Source of the DNA: Linanthus parryae
Lineage: Eukaryota > Streptophyta > Magnoliopsida > Ericales > Polemoniaceae
Length of the DNA: 64,000 nt
NCBI GenBank assembly: GCA_023055425.1
Contig: JALGPY010000003.1
Span: forward strand, 52,623,891 to 52,687,890
Direction: 5' to 3'
Shown: positions 12,660-24,649 of the stretch, piece by piece
Numbering within the stretch: position 1 is the first letter of the stretch
Layout of the letters: every line of letters begins with the position of its first letter
Position numbers and translations under genes: made by a program
The notes under the pieces: model-generated
The model's database searches: none
Told to the model about the DNA's origin: nothing
The model's input: only the letters and a program-made list of their open reading frames with translations

Positions 12660-15061
12660 TGTTAACGACATAAAATTGCATGTTTTAGTATGTTAATGAA
12701 CTCTTCATAACTTGCTAATATTTGTAATTCATCTATTTTATCTCTCTTTCTAGACTTCGCTTGTTTTCGTAGTTTTGTTTGCTTTTAGCTTGTTTTGTAG
12801 GCAAAGACATGCTTTGGAACACTAGAGGCTAGCTTGGGAGAGCTTAAAAGATGGAGTAAGAAGATTTAGAAGGTCCAAAAGACGCGAAGAGGGAATTTGA
12901 GGCTTAATTTGAAGAAATCAAGTGATAAAGAGGCCAAAGTTGAAGACAAAGCAACTAAATTGCAAGTTAAAGTGAAGATTCGAGGGCCTTTGTGAGAAGA
13001 TAAGAGAAGAATTTGGGACAACTATTTAAGATTGAGAAGCAAAGAGATCCAAATTCTAGTCAAAAGTTGAAGTTGGGGGTCAAATAGAGAAGAACTTAAC
13101 GGAATGGAGGGGGGGATAATTGGAGTTTTACAAAGTTAATAAGGGTTCTAGTGAAAGGGAACTAACAGCCGGGGGTGTTTTTTAAGGCCCCCAGCAAATG
13201 CGAGGGGGCCAAAGTGCAAATAACAAGAAAACAATCAGCAACGCGGTCATCTTCTTCCCCTTGTTCGACGTGAACAGTTGCGGCAGCCATGGAAGCTTCA
13301 CCGCAGCTTCGTTCGAACTCCAAACCGGACCCAACCGGCCTCAAATCGATCCCAATCAAAATCTCTACAACACCCACCTCACTTAGACCTCTCTAAACAC
13401 CTGAAACAGCCCCCGAACTCATTCAGTACCGAACACCCATAAACCCAATTCCTAGCCATGGCTAAACCCTTCAAAACCCCCTCAATTCTCCACCAAATCG
13501 GCTCAAATTGGTACCAAACAGATCCCCAGCCCAATCTCTACCTCCCTCTTCTCTCAATTCGACCCAATAAGCTACCAACAAGAAACCCCGGATTTCCTAG
13601 GGTTCATATGAACAGGTTGAAATCAACGATAGAGAGTGTTTGGGATCAATTCAACGGTGGAGATAGGTACTTGGAGGCTACGAAATCCATTACTACACTC
13701 TATATAAATTCAGATCAAAGAATTAAAGAGCTCTCTCTCAACAGTCGGCTACATAGTGCTCAGCGGGTTTCCTCTGTTCCTCCTCTCTCTCTCTCTCCGA
13801 TTCACCCATTTCTGGGTTGATTCTTTAGTCCCTGAGCTCTCTCTTGAGCTAAATAAGGGCCAAGGATTGTAGGAAGAGGAAGAGAGGGAGAGAGGAGGTC
13901 GAATTAAGCCATTGTTGGGCTGATTTCAATGAATTTCGGGCTGCTCTGTTGGTGATACTTCTGCTACTGTTCTGTGACTACTGCTTCTTCTGTGTTCTTG
14001 CTGGGTTCTTCATTGTAGCAGCAGCAGCAGCTTAGTTGCACCTCTTTGATTCATTTTGGTAGCTTAGTTTTGTGTTAGGAGTGATTTTGCTTAGTTATTT
14101 GTAGTTGAATCAAGTGTTTGGGATTCAATTAGTGAAAAGTGTATTGGTGCTATCAAGTATGAATTCAAGTTCTGATTATTGAAAGTTAAATTTCTCTCAA
14201 TCTCTCTTGAATTTTCTATTATGTCTAGCTAATTCAATTGCTTGGGTGATTTGGGACTATCTAGTGTCTAAATCTCTCTATTGATTCAATTTGAACTTCA
14301 AGGATGAATGGGTTGAATTGGGTTCACTTGAATGCTTAGTGCAATATTTAGATTTCTCTTGTTGAAGTATTTGATGCATTGAATAGGTAGATGTGCGAAT
14401 ACTTTTGACGTGTTTGATTTGAAGTTGCATTTGAGTGAGAGGAACTCATCAATCCTAACTTTGAGAAATCGAGTTCTTAGGTGATTTGAGTGAGAATTTA
14501 CAAATCTCATTTGTTGCTTGATCTTTCATGTGGAAACACCCATGTGTGTTTACATATGGTTGATGCTTGAAACACTTGAAATTTGGAGAATCTCATTTGA
14601 ATAGCCTCTTTAGTGCTTGATTAGCGTGTTGGATTTACACACTTCTCTTGTCGCGAGTTGGATTGCATGAGCAATCACTTCTTGAGATACTTGTATTGTG
14701 GATTGACACATGCAATGTGAGCACCGGGCTTGAATGTAATAGGAGGATTGGTCACTAGAGAAACCGATGATCCCTAGCCCCTCTCTACTTGTCATTTCAC
14801 TTAGTTTCTTGAATCGTAGCTCAAGTAGTCGTTTACTTTGTTCTTAAACTCAAACCTCAACTTGGTCCATCAATTGATTTTTGTGTATTTGATAGATTCG
14901 CAAGCTTTAAAGCCATTTAGAAATTTCTTTTATGGCTTAGTTAGTCGTTTACTCTAGTGATAGTAAGTCATTGTCTAAACCTCCTCTCGTTGTGGATTCG
15001 ACTCCGGACTTACCGGATTATTACTTGAGACGATATCCTATACTTGGGATTTTGTCGAACA
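12660..15061 (+). repeat. 5' LTR of element A
   Basis: About 2402 bp, starting TGTTAACGACATAAAATTGC and ending GTCGAACA. It is nearly identical to 24650-27047. It contains a TATATAA box at 13701 and an apparent 120-codon ORF (13458-13820) that is only the shared LTR sequence. Confidence 0.9.
13701..13707 (+). promoter_or_regulatory. TATA box in the LTR of element A
   Basis: TATATAA within 'ctctatataaattc'. The 3' LTR has the same box at 25687-25693. It is followed by CT-rich sequence typical of a plant transcription start. Likely LTR promoter, not tested. Confidence 0.45.
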
Positions 15062-15067
15062 AGTTTT

Positions 15068-15085
15068 TGGAGCCGTTGCCTGGGA
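15068..15085 (+). other. primer binding site of element A (degenerate)
   Basis: TGGAGCCGTTGCCTGGGA, six bases after the LTR end, differs at two positions from the TGGCGCCGTTGCCGGGGA site of element B. It is a tRNA 3'-end complement for minus-strand priming. The exact tRNA was not determined. Confidence 0.7.
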
Positions 15086-15233
15086 GAGGCTAGGCTTTAG
15101 ATTTGATTTGCTTTATTTTTTTAGTATTTTTCTTGACATTCTCTCTAGTTGTTTTTGGTTACATAAAGCTTGTGAGATTCAAGAGGGCTTGTGAAATTCA
15201 TCAAGTACCTCTCATCTACTTGCTTGAAAAAAA

Positions 15234-16052
15234 ATGTCTCATGAACATTTTGGACTTGGTGAGATGCCTAACGTTCCTTACTACTATGCATTTAGTAGTC
15301 ATGGAAATCATTCTAAGGAATCAATGCGTTCCATACGTGAACGTGCGATCAATAATGGTGATTATTTTCCTAAGAATGATTATTCTTGGCATGATAGCAG
15401 GACACTAGATTACACATCTCATACTTCTTGTGCACAATCACCTCCCTCAAACACTTACATGTTTTTGAACTCTCATGATTCTTGCACTTATCAATATAAT
15501 GATATGATGTGTGAATCAAGAGGAATTAATCATTTTGAGAGGGAATCACTTGTGAATGATGTGCTAAATACGCCTATAAGTGATTCTTTATATGAGAAAA
15601 TTCAAAAGCATATTCAAGAGAATAAAGAAATTTTGGAATCACTAATATAATCAAGAGAATCACAAAAAAAATTTGAAGAAATTGTGGCTTCCTCACAATC
15701 GCATGATGATTTTCGTGAATATAGTACTTACTCTTCACAAGACCCATCGTCACACGAGTCTGAACTTCCTATTCACACACATCACAAGCTTGCTCAAGAT
15801 CAAATTTTGGATGATGTGTTTGATGATGGAGTTGTTGATACTAAGATAGGTGATTGTATTCATTTCTCATTTGCACATTCTAAAGAAGCATGTTATAGTG
15901 ATGTTGGTAGTGAAATTGATGTTTTTGATGATGAATCTTCAACCCATGACATGACTGAAGCCATTTCGGATGACTCACATTGTGACACTTGTGAGGAGGA
16001 GTCGCAAAATGAAAATCACTCATGTGATGAGTTAGAGGTCAAATTTGATGCT
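15234..16052 (+). pseudogene. element A acidic ORF, first part
   Basis: The ATG at 15234 follows an A-rich leader. The protein begins MSHEHFGLGEMPNVPYYYAF and is rich in Ser, Asp, Glu and His. The frame has a single TAA at 15648-15650, after which it continues (SRESQKKFEEIVASS), so the ancestral ORF was one. It is very acidic towards 15800-16050. The frame is cut at 16052 by element B and resumes at 22285 (TTSEGNVDLSC). I recognise no domain and no gag zinc knuckle. The role is unknown; it may help a non-autonomous element be packaged or may be a captured host fragment, both speculation. Confidence 0.6.
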
Positions 16053-17664
16053 TGATAACTCCTTAATAAGAGTCATCCTATATACACTTTATATTGTTAT
16101 TTGTGTGCGTTTCGGTGCAAAGTGACGAATTTCGGGCTTATTTGAGAAGAAAATGAGTTTTATGATGTTTTAGAGCTTAAACGTACAATCCGGGTGTTTC
16201 TTGAATAGTTTTACTTATGATTTGTATGATTTTGTCACATTTGATCTTAGCGGTAGTGTTCGTGTTGTGATTTACAGGAACATTGCATGAGGAGAGCAAT
16301 TGGAGAGAAGAAACGAGCTTCGAAAGTCAAAGAGTACGCAAGAGAAGCAAAGTTAGAGGAGCAAAAGTGACCATCCTTCACTATTTTGATGATATCTCGA
16401 ATTATAAAAAACCTGCTATAGTGAGACCTGTTCCAAATGAAATTAGACTCAAATATCTTTCCAACGGTAGGTCACGGAGCTCAATCAAAGTTCGGACGAG
16501 AAAGATATGGTCCGGCGAAGTTGACACAAAAACGAATAAAAGCTGGTAAAGTTTCACTGGACCAGTGTGCACTCCTATGGATGTATCGGGAGTTACGTAT
16601 ACCATTTTGGATCAAGACCTATGCCATTAGAAAGTAGACATCCAGGGCTTTCCAACGATAAAAGATAGGCCCAAAACGGAGTCCGGATGAGGGAGAAAAG
16701 GCCCGCGCAAGATCAGCTTATGAAATCTGTCCGAGAATTGCAAACTAGAGGGGCTGAATTGCAAATTCGGCCCAAATACATTAAAAATCGTGCCCAGCCC
16801 TATACATGACGATTTTTAGGACCTAAAGGCAGAGAGGGCTGCTGGAGACAAGGAAGAACAAGTTGGAGGAAGGCTTGGAGCCTGGAGTTCGTCGTGAGAG
16901 CGAGGATTCCATCGTTTGATCTCTCTTCTCTATCTTTTTCATTGTTTTTTATCATGATCATTATAAAATTCATCGTGTTGATAATGTATCGCAGTAGCTA
17001 ATTTTATTATTGGGATTTATCTATGGTATCTAGGGTTTGAAGCCGTTTTGGCAAATTATGAATTTGATTCACGTTTTGATTAAACTTAATTGATGATGTT
17101 CTTGTTTGCTATGTTTAATTCATACTCTTAATCTATCTTGCTATTGTGAGACGTTGCAGTAGGAAGATTATAGGTAACACGTTAGTGAAAGCAACGAATT
17201 TCCTGGATAATTGAATTAAGCACGTAGTCATAGGTTAGAGAAATCAACCACCGACTGTGAACGTTCAGTAGAATTAGATGATCGTCATTATATGTTTTAG
17301 GGATATTTAGAACTTGGTAACTCGGTTGTAATTTGACCTAGGCATAGAAAGCTAGCTTGGTAACTCGGTTAGCCTTATTGCTCGTTTGGCAAATTAAAAC
17401 ATTATCTGTGTTTCAAAATGTAATTCGTTAACGGTGTTCACCTAGTGATCCTAGAAAAATCCTGATACTTGTCCCTCGTATTAATCTCTCTTTTAATAAT
17501 TATTTTGTTATTTAAATTATTAGTTTAGTAAAACCATCCAATTACTTGCCCACACGAAGTTAATCATTCCAGTTAATTCACGACAAGTCCCTTGGGTTCG
17601 ACTAACCTGGATTACCGGATATTACTACACGCGACAGCCGTACACTTGCGGTTGGATCGTGTCA
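16053..17664 (+). repeat. 5' LTR of element B
   Basis: 1612 bp, from TGATAACTCCTTAATAAG to GATCGTGTCA. It is nearly identical to 20668-22279, with only scattered single-base differences in the stretches compared. A block around 16370-16530 ('ctttccaacggtaggtcacgg') is homologous to a block in the LTR of element C at 35515. Confidence 0.95.
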
Positions 17665-17670
17665 AGTTAT

Positions 17671-17688
17671 TGGCGCCGTTGCCGGGGA
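17671..17688 (+). other. primer binding site of element B
   Basis: TGGCGCCGTTGCCGGGGA, six bases after the 5' LTR. This type of site is common in plant Tat/Athila-like Gypsy elements. Confidence 0.85.
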
Positions 17689-17797
17689 CTTCGGTTGAAT
17701 TGATTATGATTATTAACTTTAGGGATTTTATCTTTCTGTCTTTATTTATTTATTTGTCAATCTCACCGGCTCCCTAGAAAATTATTTTACAGATAAC

Positions 17798-18748
17798 TTG
17801 GTGATCATGTGGGGGCAGAATTATTATGGGCAATATTCAGGCTATTCACCGTACTACTCCTATGGAGATTTTTACACTCCTCCTTCTTGCAATCAAGAAG
17901 ATGAGAATATGAAAGAAATATTGAAGCTCATGCTAGTAAAAAGGGACAGAATGGAGGAAGGGCTAGATAGGATAGATGAAACTCTCCAGCTGAAGGGACA
18001 ACACTTGGCAGAACTTTCGAGTGCATTGGCATATGCAGATAATGACAATGGGCCAATCAACATCATTCCTGACTTAGTTGAGGAGTGCGAAGAGGAAGAC
18101 GAAGAGCTCCCAGAGATCTATGTTTATAATACCGTCCATCATGAAGTAATAGATCCTCTGGTCGCTTCAGACTCAGATTCGGACTCAGATTGGGATGATA
18201 TTGTGAAGCCTATACAACTTGTGCCTCGCATAATTACGGATCCATGGCATGAATGGGAGAGTGTGGACATCGCTAGCTTGTGGCCCACTGAAGATATTTG
18301 CTTTAAGAAACAAAGCCATGAAACTAATAAATTATTGCATGGAGAGGTTCACATGGACATGTATCAAGAAATTCCTGAGTCTAGTCCATATCTCTTGGAT
18401 ATCATAAAATTGGGCGAATCGCACGAGGAAGAGAAAAGACCCCAATTTTACGCAATACATGACTTGCCACCCGTGATTCCGAGACAAGAGTTAGGGAAGG
18501 AAGCAGGAAGGTCAGAACTTATTGTTGAAGTCATTCCACTTGAGATGCTATATTCAAATGGCCAATCCTCGACGACTGTAATTTTGAAGAATTGGAAGAA
18601 GAAGAGGAAAGGTAGAGTGAGGCATGTGGAGGCTAACAACTTATATCTATTTGCACCATATACATCTCATGAATGCTTACTTGAGAAGAGACAAAGGGAA
18701 AAGCGATGGTGGAAGAAGAAAAAGTGGAGAGAAAAGTCTCATGTCTGA
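17798..18748 (+). CDS. element B ORF, unknown LTR-element protein (316 aa)
   Basis: An open frame of 316 codons. The N-terminus is Tyr/Gly-rich (MWGQNYYGQYSGYSPYYS, residues about 4-21). A probable coiled coil follows (about 35-80: KEILKLMLVKRDRMEEGLDR), then an acidic middle with SDSDSDSDWDDI (about 127-138) and PWHEWESVDIASLW (about 148-161). The C-terminus is strongly basic (RWWKKKKWREKS). The DSDSDW, PWH-W-IxSLW and WWKKKKWR motifs recur in the broken ORF of element C (36931-37920), so the protein is a shared family and was under constraint. No gag, protease or RT signature is present. It may be RNA- or nucleic-acid-binding given the basic end, but that is inference. It was possibly still translatable at insertion. 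Confidence 0.65.
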   Translation: MVIMWGQNYYGQYSGYSPYYSYGDFYTPPSCNQEDENMKEILKLMLVKRDRMEEGLDRIDETLQLKGQHLAELSSALAYADNDNGPINIIPDLVEECEEEDEELPEIYVYNTVHHEVIDPLVASDSDSDSDWDDIVKPIQLVPRIITDPWHEWESVDIASLWPTEDICFKKQSHETNKLLHGEVHMDMYQEIPESSPYLLDIIKLGESHEEEKRPQFYAIHDLPPVIPRQELGKEAGRSELIVEVIPLEMLYSNGQSSTTVILKNWKKKRKGRVRHVEANNLYLFAPYTSHECLLEKRQREKRWWKKKKWREKSHV

Positions 18749-18754
18749 GGTAAC

Positions 18755-18808
18755 TGGGTCGGGTCGTCGACCTTAAATTACAAGGCGCTTGTTGGGAGGC
18801 AACCCAAC
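18755..18808 (+). promoter_or_regulatory. conserved post-ORF block with stem-loop, element B
   Basis: The block 'gggtcgg.tcgtcgaccttaaattacaag' followed by GTTGGGAGGCAACCCAAC lies just after the ORF stop. GTTGGG/CCCAAC form a 6-bp stem around AGGCAA (18791-18808). Element C has the same block at 37924-37975. Its function is unknown; its position suggests an RNA element. Confidence 0.6.
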
Positions 18809-20667
18809 CTACTTATTTGCATTAGATTAGGGAGTTTTTTTTAAATTCAGTTATTTTATTATGTTAGTTGGAGAGATGAGAGAGAGATGGACTAATGATG
18901 TTTCCTAGTGACATATTTGAGCAGGATATGGGAGAATCTACCCCGGTGTGCCATGGCACACATGACCTTCACAGGGGCTTGCATTAGCGAGTTGGGGATT
19001 CTTCAGACATGGATTTTAGCAGAGGAGGCAGTCGACCCCGGTGTGCGAGTACACATTGACTGTATAGGAGCATGGTGGCACCACTACTGTGCTTGGGGAC
19101 TGCTTGGCGTGATTTCGTCCCCACCCTTGAGGTGGTTGTGAGTATCTTTTTCTCTTGCTAAATTTTGTGTTTCATTTATATAAGTATGCCATAGCTCCAT
19201 CTCATCTACTGGCCTACACATTAATTGCTGAGTCTTCTTGCATACTCTCTGAATTCGTTGAGGACAACGAAGCATTCAGTGTGGGGGTGATTTATCTGTT
19301 TGCTAGCCATAGTGTCTTGCATAGCCAGTTACATGTAGGATGTGTCTAGGTTGTATTGTGAGTCAGTATTGTGGTTTATGTTATGTTTTTCCTTATATTG
19401 TCGTATTGTGTAGATTAGTTTACATATTGTGTGCACTTTTACATAATTGAGTATACCCACCAAAAAGTTGAGTTGTGTTGTGTCAAATTTTTTTCGTGTC
19501 AAAGCCTTGCATATAGAGTTTGGATATTGTGCAAAAAAAAATGAGAAAAGAGAAAATCCATAAAAATGAAAAAAATTGAAAATTGAGAAAAAGGCAATTG
19601 AAGATCTTGAAACTGAAGAGAGCTTAGTGAATGAATCCTTTTGAGTAGGCAGTGCCGTAGTAGGGAAATTTTTATTCTTTATTTTTTTGTGTAGAGGTTT
19701 CACTAAGGATGTCCTGGGAATTTTTGGAAGTTATGAAAGAATGACATGTAAAGTATACTTAAGTTTCCTATAGTGTGCTAATTAGATTGAGTTTTGCTTG
19801 TAGCTGAATATTCTGTTTTCAAGTGGAAACTTGTGGTCTCTTGTTGATTTGGGGAGGACCTTCATGTAGAGTAGGTTTCATGTGGTACGGTTGTCTCAGC
19901 CTAAGTGAAGTTGAGGGGCGTACACCACCATCCCTTAAGGTGGTCACAAGAGTTAACCGAAAAAGCCCACGCTCTTTATGCTCTACTGCACGGTTGTAAA
20001 AACAGAGGAGGAAAGAAAAGAAAATGAGAAAATCTGAAAATAAAAAAAAGAGAAAAAAAAAAGTGTGCTTCAAGGAGAAACAACCTAATGTGCTTCCGGT
20101 CACACGGAAAATTTGGATTCCATCCAAGTAGAGCTAGAGAGGAAAACTAGAGTCAAGCCTTGTTTCACAGGAGTTGTGACTCCCTTCACCAAGATAATTT
20201 GCATTCAAACGCAATAGAGGCTAAGAGGGTCTGAAAACCTCATATGATTCGGCGAAGAAAGGGTACAGTGAAATTTGAACTTAATTAGACCCAATGAAGG
20301 TTAGGACGTGCTTGTGTCTTGGTTTGAATTGGTGGAGGAAAGGGGACGCCTGAGTGAGCTTTTGCACTAAATCAAATTTTTATTTCAAATTCTTGCTACG
20401 TGTATATGAATTTCAAAAAGGATTAGTGAGAGCTTGATGATTTTCAGTTGATGAGAGGAAGATTGCCTATTCTTGCAAAAAAACAAAATTTATTTCGTGT
20501 TTAAATATTTGCTTTAAGATCGAGTCTAGATTTGCATTGCATCATCTTGCTGCATGGTTGCATTGAGAGTCGTGTTTGAGTCATTTGTGTCTCATTGGCT
20601 AGTAAGCAGATAGATGCAGTAGATGAGACTTTGCTCGGGACGCGCAAATGGCAGGTGTGGGGGTATT
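18809..20667 (+). other. non-coding 3' part of element B
   Basis: No supportable ORF. It holds a hairpin at 19254-19271 with AGGA loop followed by TGTGGGGGTGA (19280-19290), an A-rich tract near 19530-19600 ending in GGCAATTGAAGA, a second A-rich tract near 20020-20060, a hairpin at 20631-20647 and the G-rich tract GTGTGGGGGTATT just before the 3' LTR. Confidence 0.7.
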
Positions 20668-22279
20668 TGATAACTCCTTAATAAGAGTAATCCTATATAC
20701 ACTTTATATTGTTATTTGTGTGCGTTTCGGTGCAAAGTGACGAATTTCGGGCTTATTTGAGAAGAAAATGAGTTTTATGATGTTTTAGAGCTTAAACGTA
20801 CAATCCGGGTGTTTCTTGAATAGTTTTACTTATGATTTGTATGATTTTGTCACATTTGATCTTAGCGGTAGTGTCCGTGTTGTGATTTACAGGAACATTG
20901 CATGAGGAGAGCAATTGGAGAGAAGAAACGAGCTTCGAAAGTCAAAGAGTACGCAAGAGAAGCAAAGTTAGAGGAGCAAAAGTGACCATCCTTCACTATT
21001 TTGATGATATATCGAGTTCTACAAAACCTGCTATAGTGAGACCTGTGCCAAATGAAAGTAGACTCAAATATCTTTCCAACGGTAGGTCACGGAGCTCAAT
21101 CAAAGTTCGGACGAGAAAGATATGGTCCGGCGAAGTTGACACAAAAACGAATAAAAGCTGGTAAAGTTTCACTGGACCAGTGTGCACTCCTATGAATGTA
21201 TCGGGAGTTACGTATACCATTTTGGATCAAGACCTATGCCATTAGAAAGTAGACATCCAGGGATTTCCAACGATATAAGATAGGTAGAAAACGGAGTCCG
21301 GATGAGGGAGAAAAGACCCGCGCAAGATCAGCTTATGAAATCTGTCCGAGAATTACAAACTAGAGGGGCTGAATTGCAAATTCGGCCAAAATACATTAAA
21401 AATCGTGCCCAGCCCTATACATGACGATTTTTAGGACCTAAAGGCAGAGAGGGCTGCTGGAGACAAGGAAGAACAAGTTGGAGGAAGGCTTGGAGCCTGG
21501 AGTTCGTCGTGAGAGCGAGGATTCCATCGTTTGATCTCTCTTCTCTATCTTTTTCATTGTTTTTTATCATGATCAATATAAAATTCATCGTGTTGATAAT
21601 GTATCGCAGTAGCTAAGTTTATTATTGGGATTTATCTATGGTATCTAGGGTTTGAAGCCGTTTTGGCGAATTATGAATTTGATTCACGTTTTGCTTAAAC
21701 TTAATTGATGATGTTCTTGTTTGCTATGTTTAATTCATACTCTTAATCTATCTTGTTATTGTGAGACGTTGCAGTAGGAAGATTATAGGTAATACGTTAG
21801 TGAAAACAACGAATTTCCTGGATAATTGAATTAAGCACGTAGTCATAGGTTAGAGAAATCAACCACCGACTGTGAACGTTGAGTAGAATTAGATGATCGT
21901 CATTATATGCTTTAGGGATATTTAGAACTTGGTAACTCGGTTGTAATTTGACCTAGGCATAGAAAGCTAGCTTGGTAACTCGGTAAGCCTTATTGCTCGT
22001 TTGGCAAATTAAAACATTATCTGTGTTTCAAAATGTAATTCGTTAACGGTGTTCACCTAGTGATCCTAGAAAAATCCTGATACTTGTCCCTCGTATTAAT
22101 CTCTCTTTTAATAATTATTTTGTTATTTAAATTATTAGTTTAGTAAAACCATCCAATTGCTTGCCCACACGAAGTTAATCATTCCAGTTAATTCACGATA
22201 AGTCCCTTGGGTTCGACTAACCCGGATTACCGGATATTACTACACGCGACAGCCGTACACTTGCGGTTGGATCGTGTCA
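20668..22279 (+). repeat. 3' LTR of element B
   Basis: 1612 bp, the direct repeat of 16053-17664, ending GATCGTGTCA and followed directly by the TSD copy ATGCT. Confidence 0.95.
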
Positions 22280-22284
22280 ATGCT

Positions 22285-22709
22285 ACCACTAGTGAAGGGA
22301 ATGTAGACTTGTCTTGTGTACTTAACGGAATTCCTATGATCTTTATTGTTACGAAATTGAAGTTTTATTGGGAGGTACTCCGGTTAGTATTGATATGTCT
22401 AATGAAGAACCGGGGAGCGATGCTCGTATTTGTGACGAAATTGAATTTTACTTGAATGCTCCCCTGGATTCTATAATTATGGAAGATGTGCCTAAGGGTT
22501 TGGATGAGGCTTCAAGTTCTCAAATTATTTTTACTCCCACTTGTGAAGCGCCATCCCCAAATCCATATGACTTATTTAAAAGTGATGAGATTGAGGATTC
22601 ACAAGTTGCCACCATCTCTCAAGTTTTGATTTCAAGTAAAAATTTGGCAACTTATGAAGACCCATTCTATGATTCAATTCATTTGAGGATTTCAAATCCG
22701 TTTTTTTAA
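22285..22709 (+). pseudogene. element A acidic ORF, second part
   Basis: Continues the frame cut at 16052 (TTSEGNVDLSCVLNGIP). A one-step frame change near 22365 leads into the open segment to 22709 (VSIDMSNEEPGSD; DEASSSQIIFTPTCEAPSP). The composition stays Ser/Asp/Glu-rich and acidic. I recognise no domain. It is the C-terminal half of the element A protein. Confidence 0.55.
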
Positions 22710-24649
22710 GATGACGCATGATATAACAACTTGCTCTAACTTTATTGTTAGATTTTGCATGCATCTCTTATTCATCTTTTGTGTCTTGCCCCTACTCCTC
22801 CTATCTATTTTAATTGATGAATCCAAATTTTTGAAGGAGAAGTACTTTTCTAAGAATGAAGTAGGGGCATGGCATGAAAAGAAATTTCCAAGATTGGGGG
22901 TGGGATAGCATCATTTTCTTTGTTCCACCTCCGTAGTTGTAAATAAATAAATTAGTTTAACTCTATTTCTTGCATTTTTTTCTTTTTTCTATGAACAATT
23001 TGTAGGTTGCTCTTGGAGGAGGACTTGGGCTTGGTGGTCAAGAAAGCTAAATTGAGGTATATGTATACCTTATCTCTTATATGAACTTGTATGCTCTTCC
23101 ATTGTTCTCACACATTGAGGACAATGTGACATTTTAGTTGGGGGGTGGGAAGTAGATATATTACTTGGCTTAAATGGTTACTAGCATGCATTTTTCTTCA
23201 TTAGTGATTTACATGAAAAACACAAAAAAAAAAAAAAAGAATGATGAAAAGAATTTGAAAAAATCATAAAAAAATGAAAAAAAAAATATTGAAAACAAAA
23301 AATGTGTGTAAACATTTCATAAGAAGAATCACTATTTCCCCATGTTAAACCATAGATTTTTTTTCTTCCTTCTTTGGTAGTTTTATTTATTTTAACCTTT
23401 CATCTTGAGTCTAGATTTTATATTCTTAATTGATAGATTTATTGAGTCTTAGGAAGTTATAGTTGAGTCACTTATTTTGAAAAAAGAAAAACAAAATTGA
23501 AAATTGAAAAAATGAAAAAAATGAGAAAAGTGAAAAGGGGGAATTTTAGAAAACTAGATGTTTTCAAAGAATGAAATCTCTTAGTCCATGTTCCTTTTAT
23601 TTTTATTTTAATAAGGAATTCTTGCTTATACTCAATACAAATACACCAATATCCCGCCTTCCGCGATATCATGCGTTCTCACAAAGTGACAAACTAAATT
23701 TACGTTTCATGTTTAAGTCCTTCAAGCTAAGTTGATCACATAAACTTTGACGTCTTACTACTTTTGATAGAGGGTGCATTTCTAAAGCTATTTGAACTCT
23801 ACAAAAAGGATATAATTCTAATCGTTTTTGCGGTGGAAACTTGTAGCCCATTGGAGTGGTGGTTACCAATGACACCCCATGCGATATCTAAGAAATAGAG
23901 GGGTGTCCGGGGATAATGTTACGTCACCACCTAGATAGCTCCCTTGGTTTAGCTTAAAAAGCCCACTCGCTTGTATATTTCTCTGTTTTGTTGTGGGTCT
24001 TGGAGAGCCTTGGATTGGAGGTAAAAAAAAAATGTTAATGGTATAAATCTGGAAGAAAAAAAAATGAAATTATGATAAATTGCACCACCTCCAAAAAAAA
24101 TCCACAAAAGGATCATACAAGCCCACAACCATATCCCCCATTCTAAAACTTGTTTTTGTTCAAAGCTTTAGAGGTCCATCCTACATGGGTGCTTTTGAAT
24201 AAGTATGAGAATGTCTAGTTTCATGTGATCCTTATTTTTGAATGCATACTTTCTCGCAAATTGGACTTAATTTAACAAGTTTTGTGGATCGCATGAGTCA
24301 CCTTCTACCAAACACCGCCCACATTTGTATGAGTATATGCTTAAACGTCCATAGGTTTCTTTCTTAATCTTCTTGGAATTTGAGAATTTATTTGAGGAAA
24401 CATTTGTGCATTCTTCTTTTTCCCCCACAAAAAAATTAAAATTAGATAGTAATCCTTAGTATTTTATTTCTTTGAGTTCTCACTTAGGATAGATAATGTG
24501 TGAGTGCCTTTGTAAATAGTTGAGTCTAGCTAACGATTGAGTCAAGCCTTGTCTAGTGAGCGTGTCTCTCTCATGATTGGTTCTTCACTAGTTTGCTTAT
24601 CTTATCGCTCTCTTTACTCGAGGACGAGCAAAAGGCTAGCTGGGGGGTG
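22710..24649 (+). other. non-coding 3' part of element A
   Basis: No supportable ORF. It includes a 7-bp hairpin with AGGA loop at 23111-23128 followed by GTTGGGGGGTGGGA, A-rich tracts at about 23220-23300 and 23485-23540, and a second hairpin at 24613-24632 followed by GCTAGCTGGGGGGTG as the presumed polypurine tract. Confidence 0.7.

Larger units (their letters stand above)
16048..22284. mobile_element. gypsy-like non-autonomous LTR element B, nested in element A
   Basis: The element spans 16053-22279 (6227 bp) with a perfect target duplication ATGCT (16048-16052 and 22280-22284). Its two LTRs are both 1612 bp. It has a full PBS, one ORF (17798-18748), then about 1.9 kb of non-coding DNA with A-rich tracts and hairpins, and a G-rich tract before the 3' LTR. 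There are no enzymatic domains. It is the innermost and youngest layer of a three-level nest. Confidence 0.93.

Noticed and set aside
16283..21164. 88-codon ORFs at 16283 and 20898 (MHEESNWREETSFESQ)
   Set aside because: Same reason: paired copies in the LTRs of element B, not independent genes.
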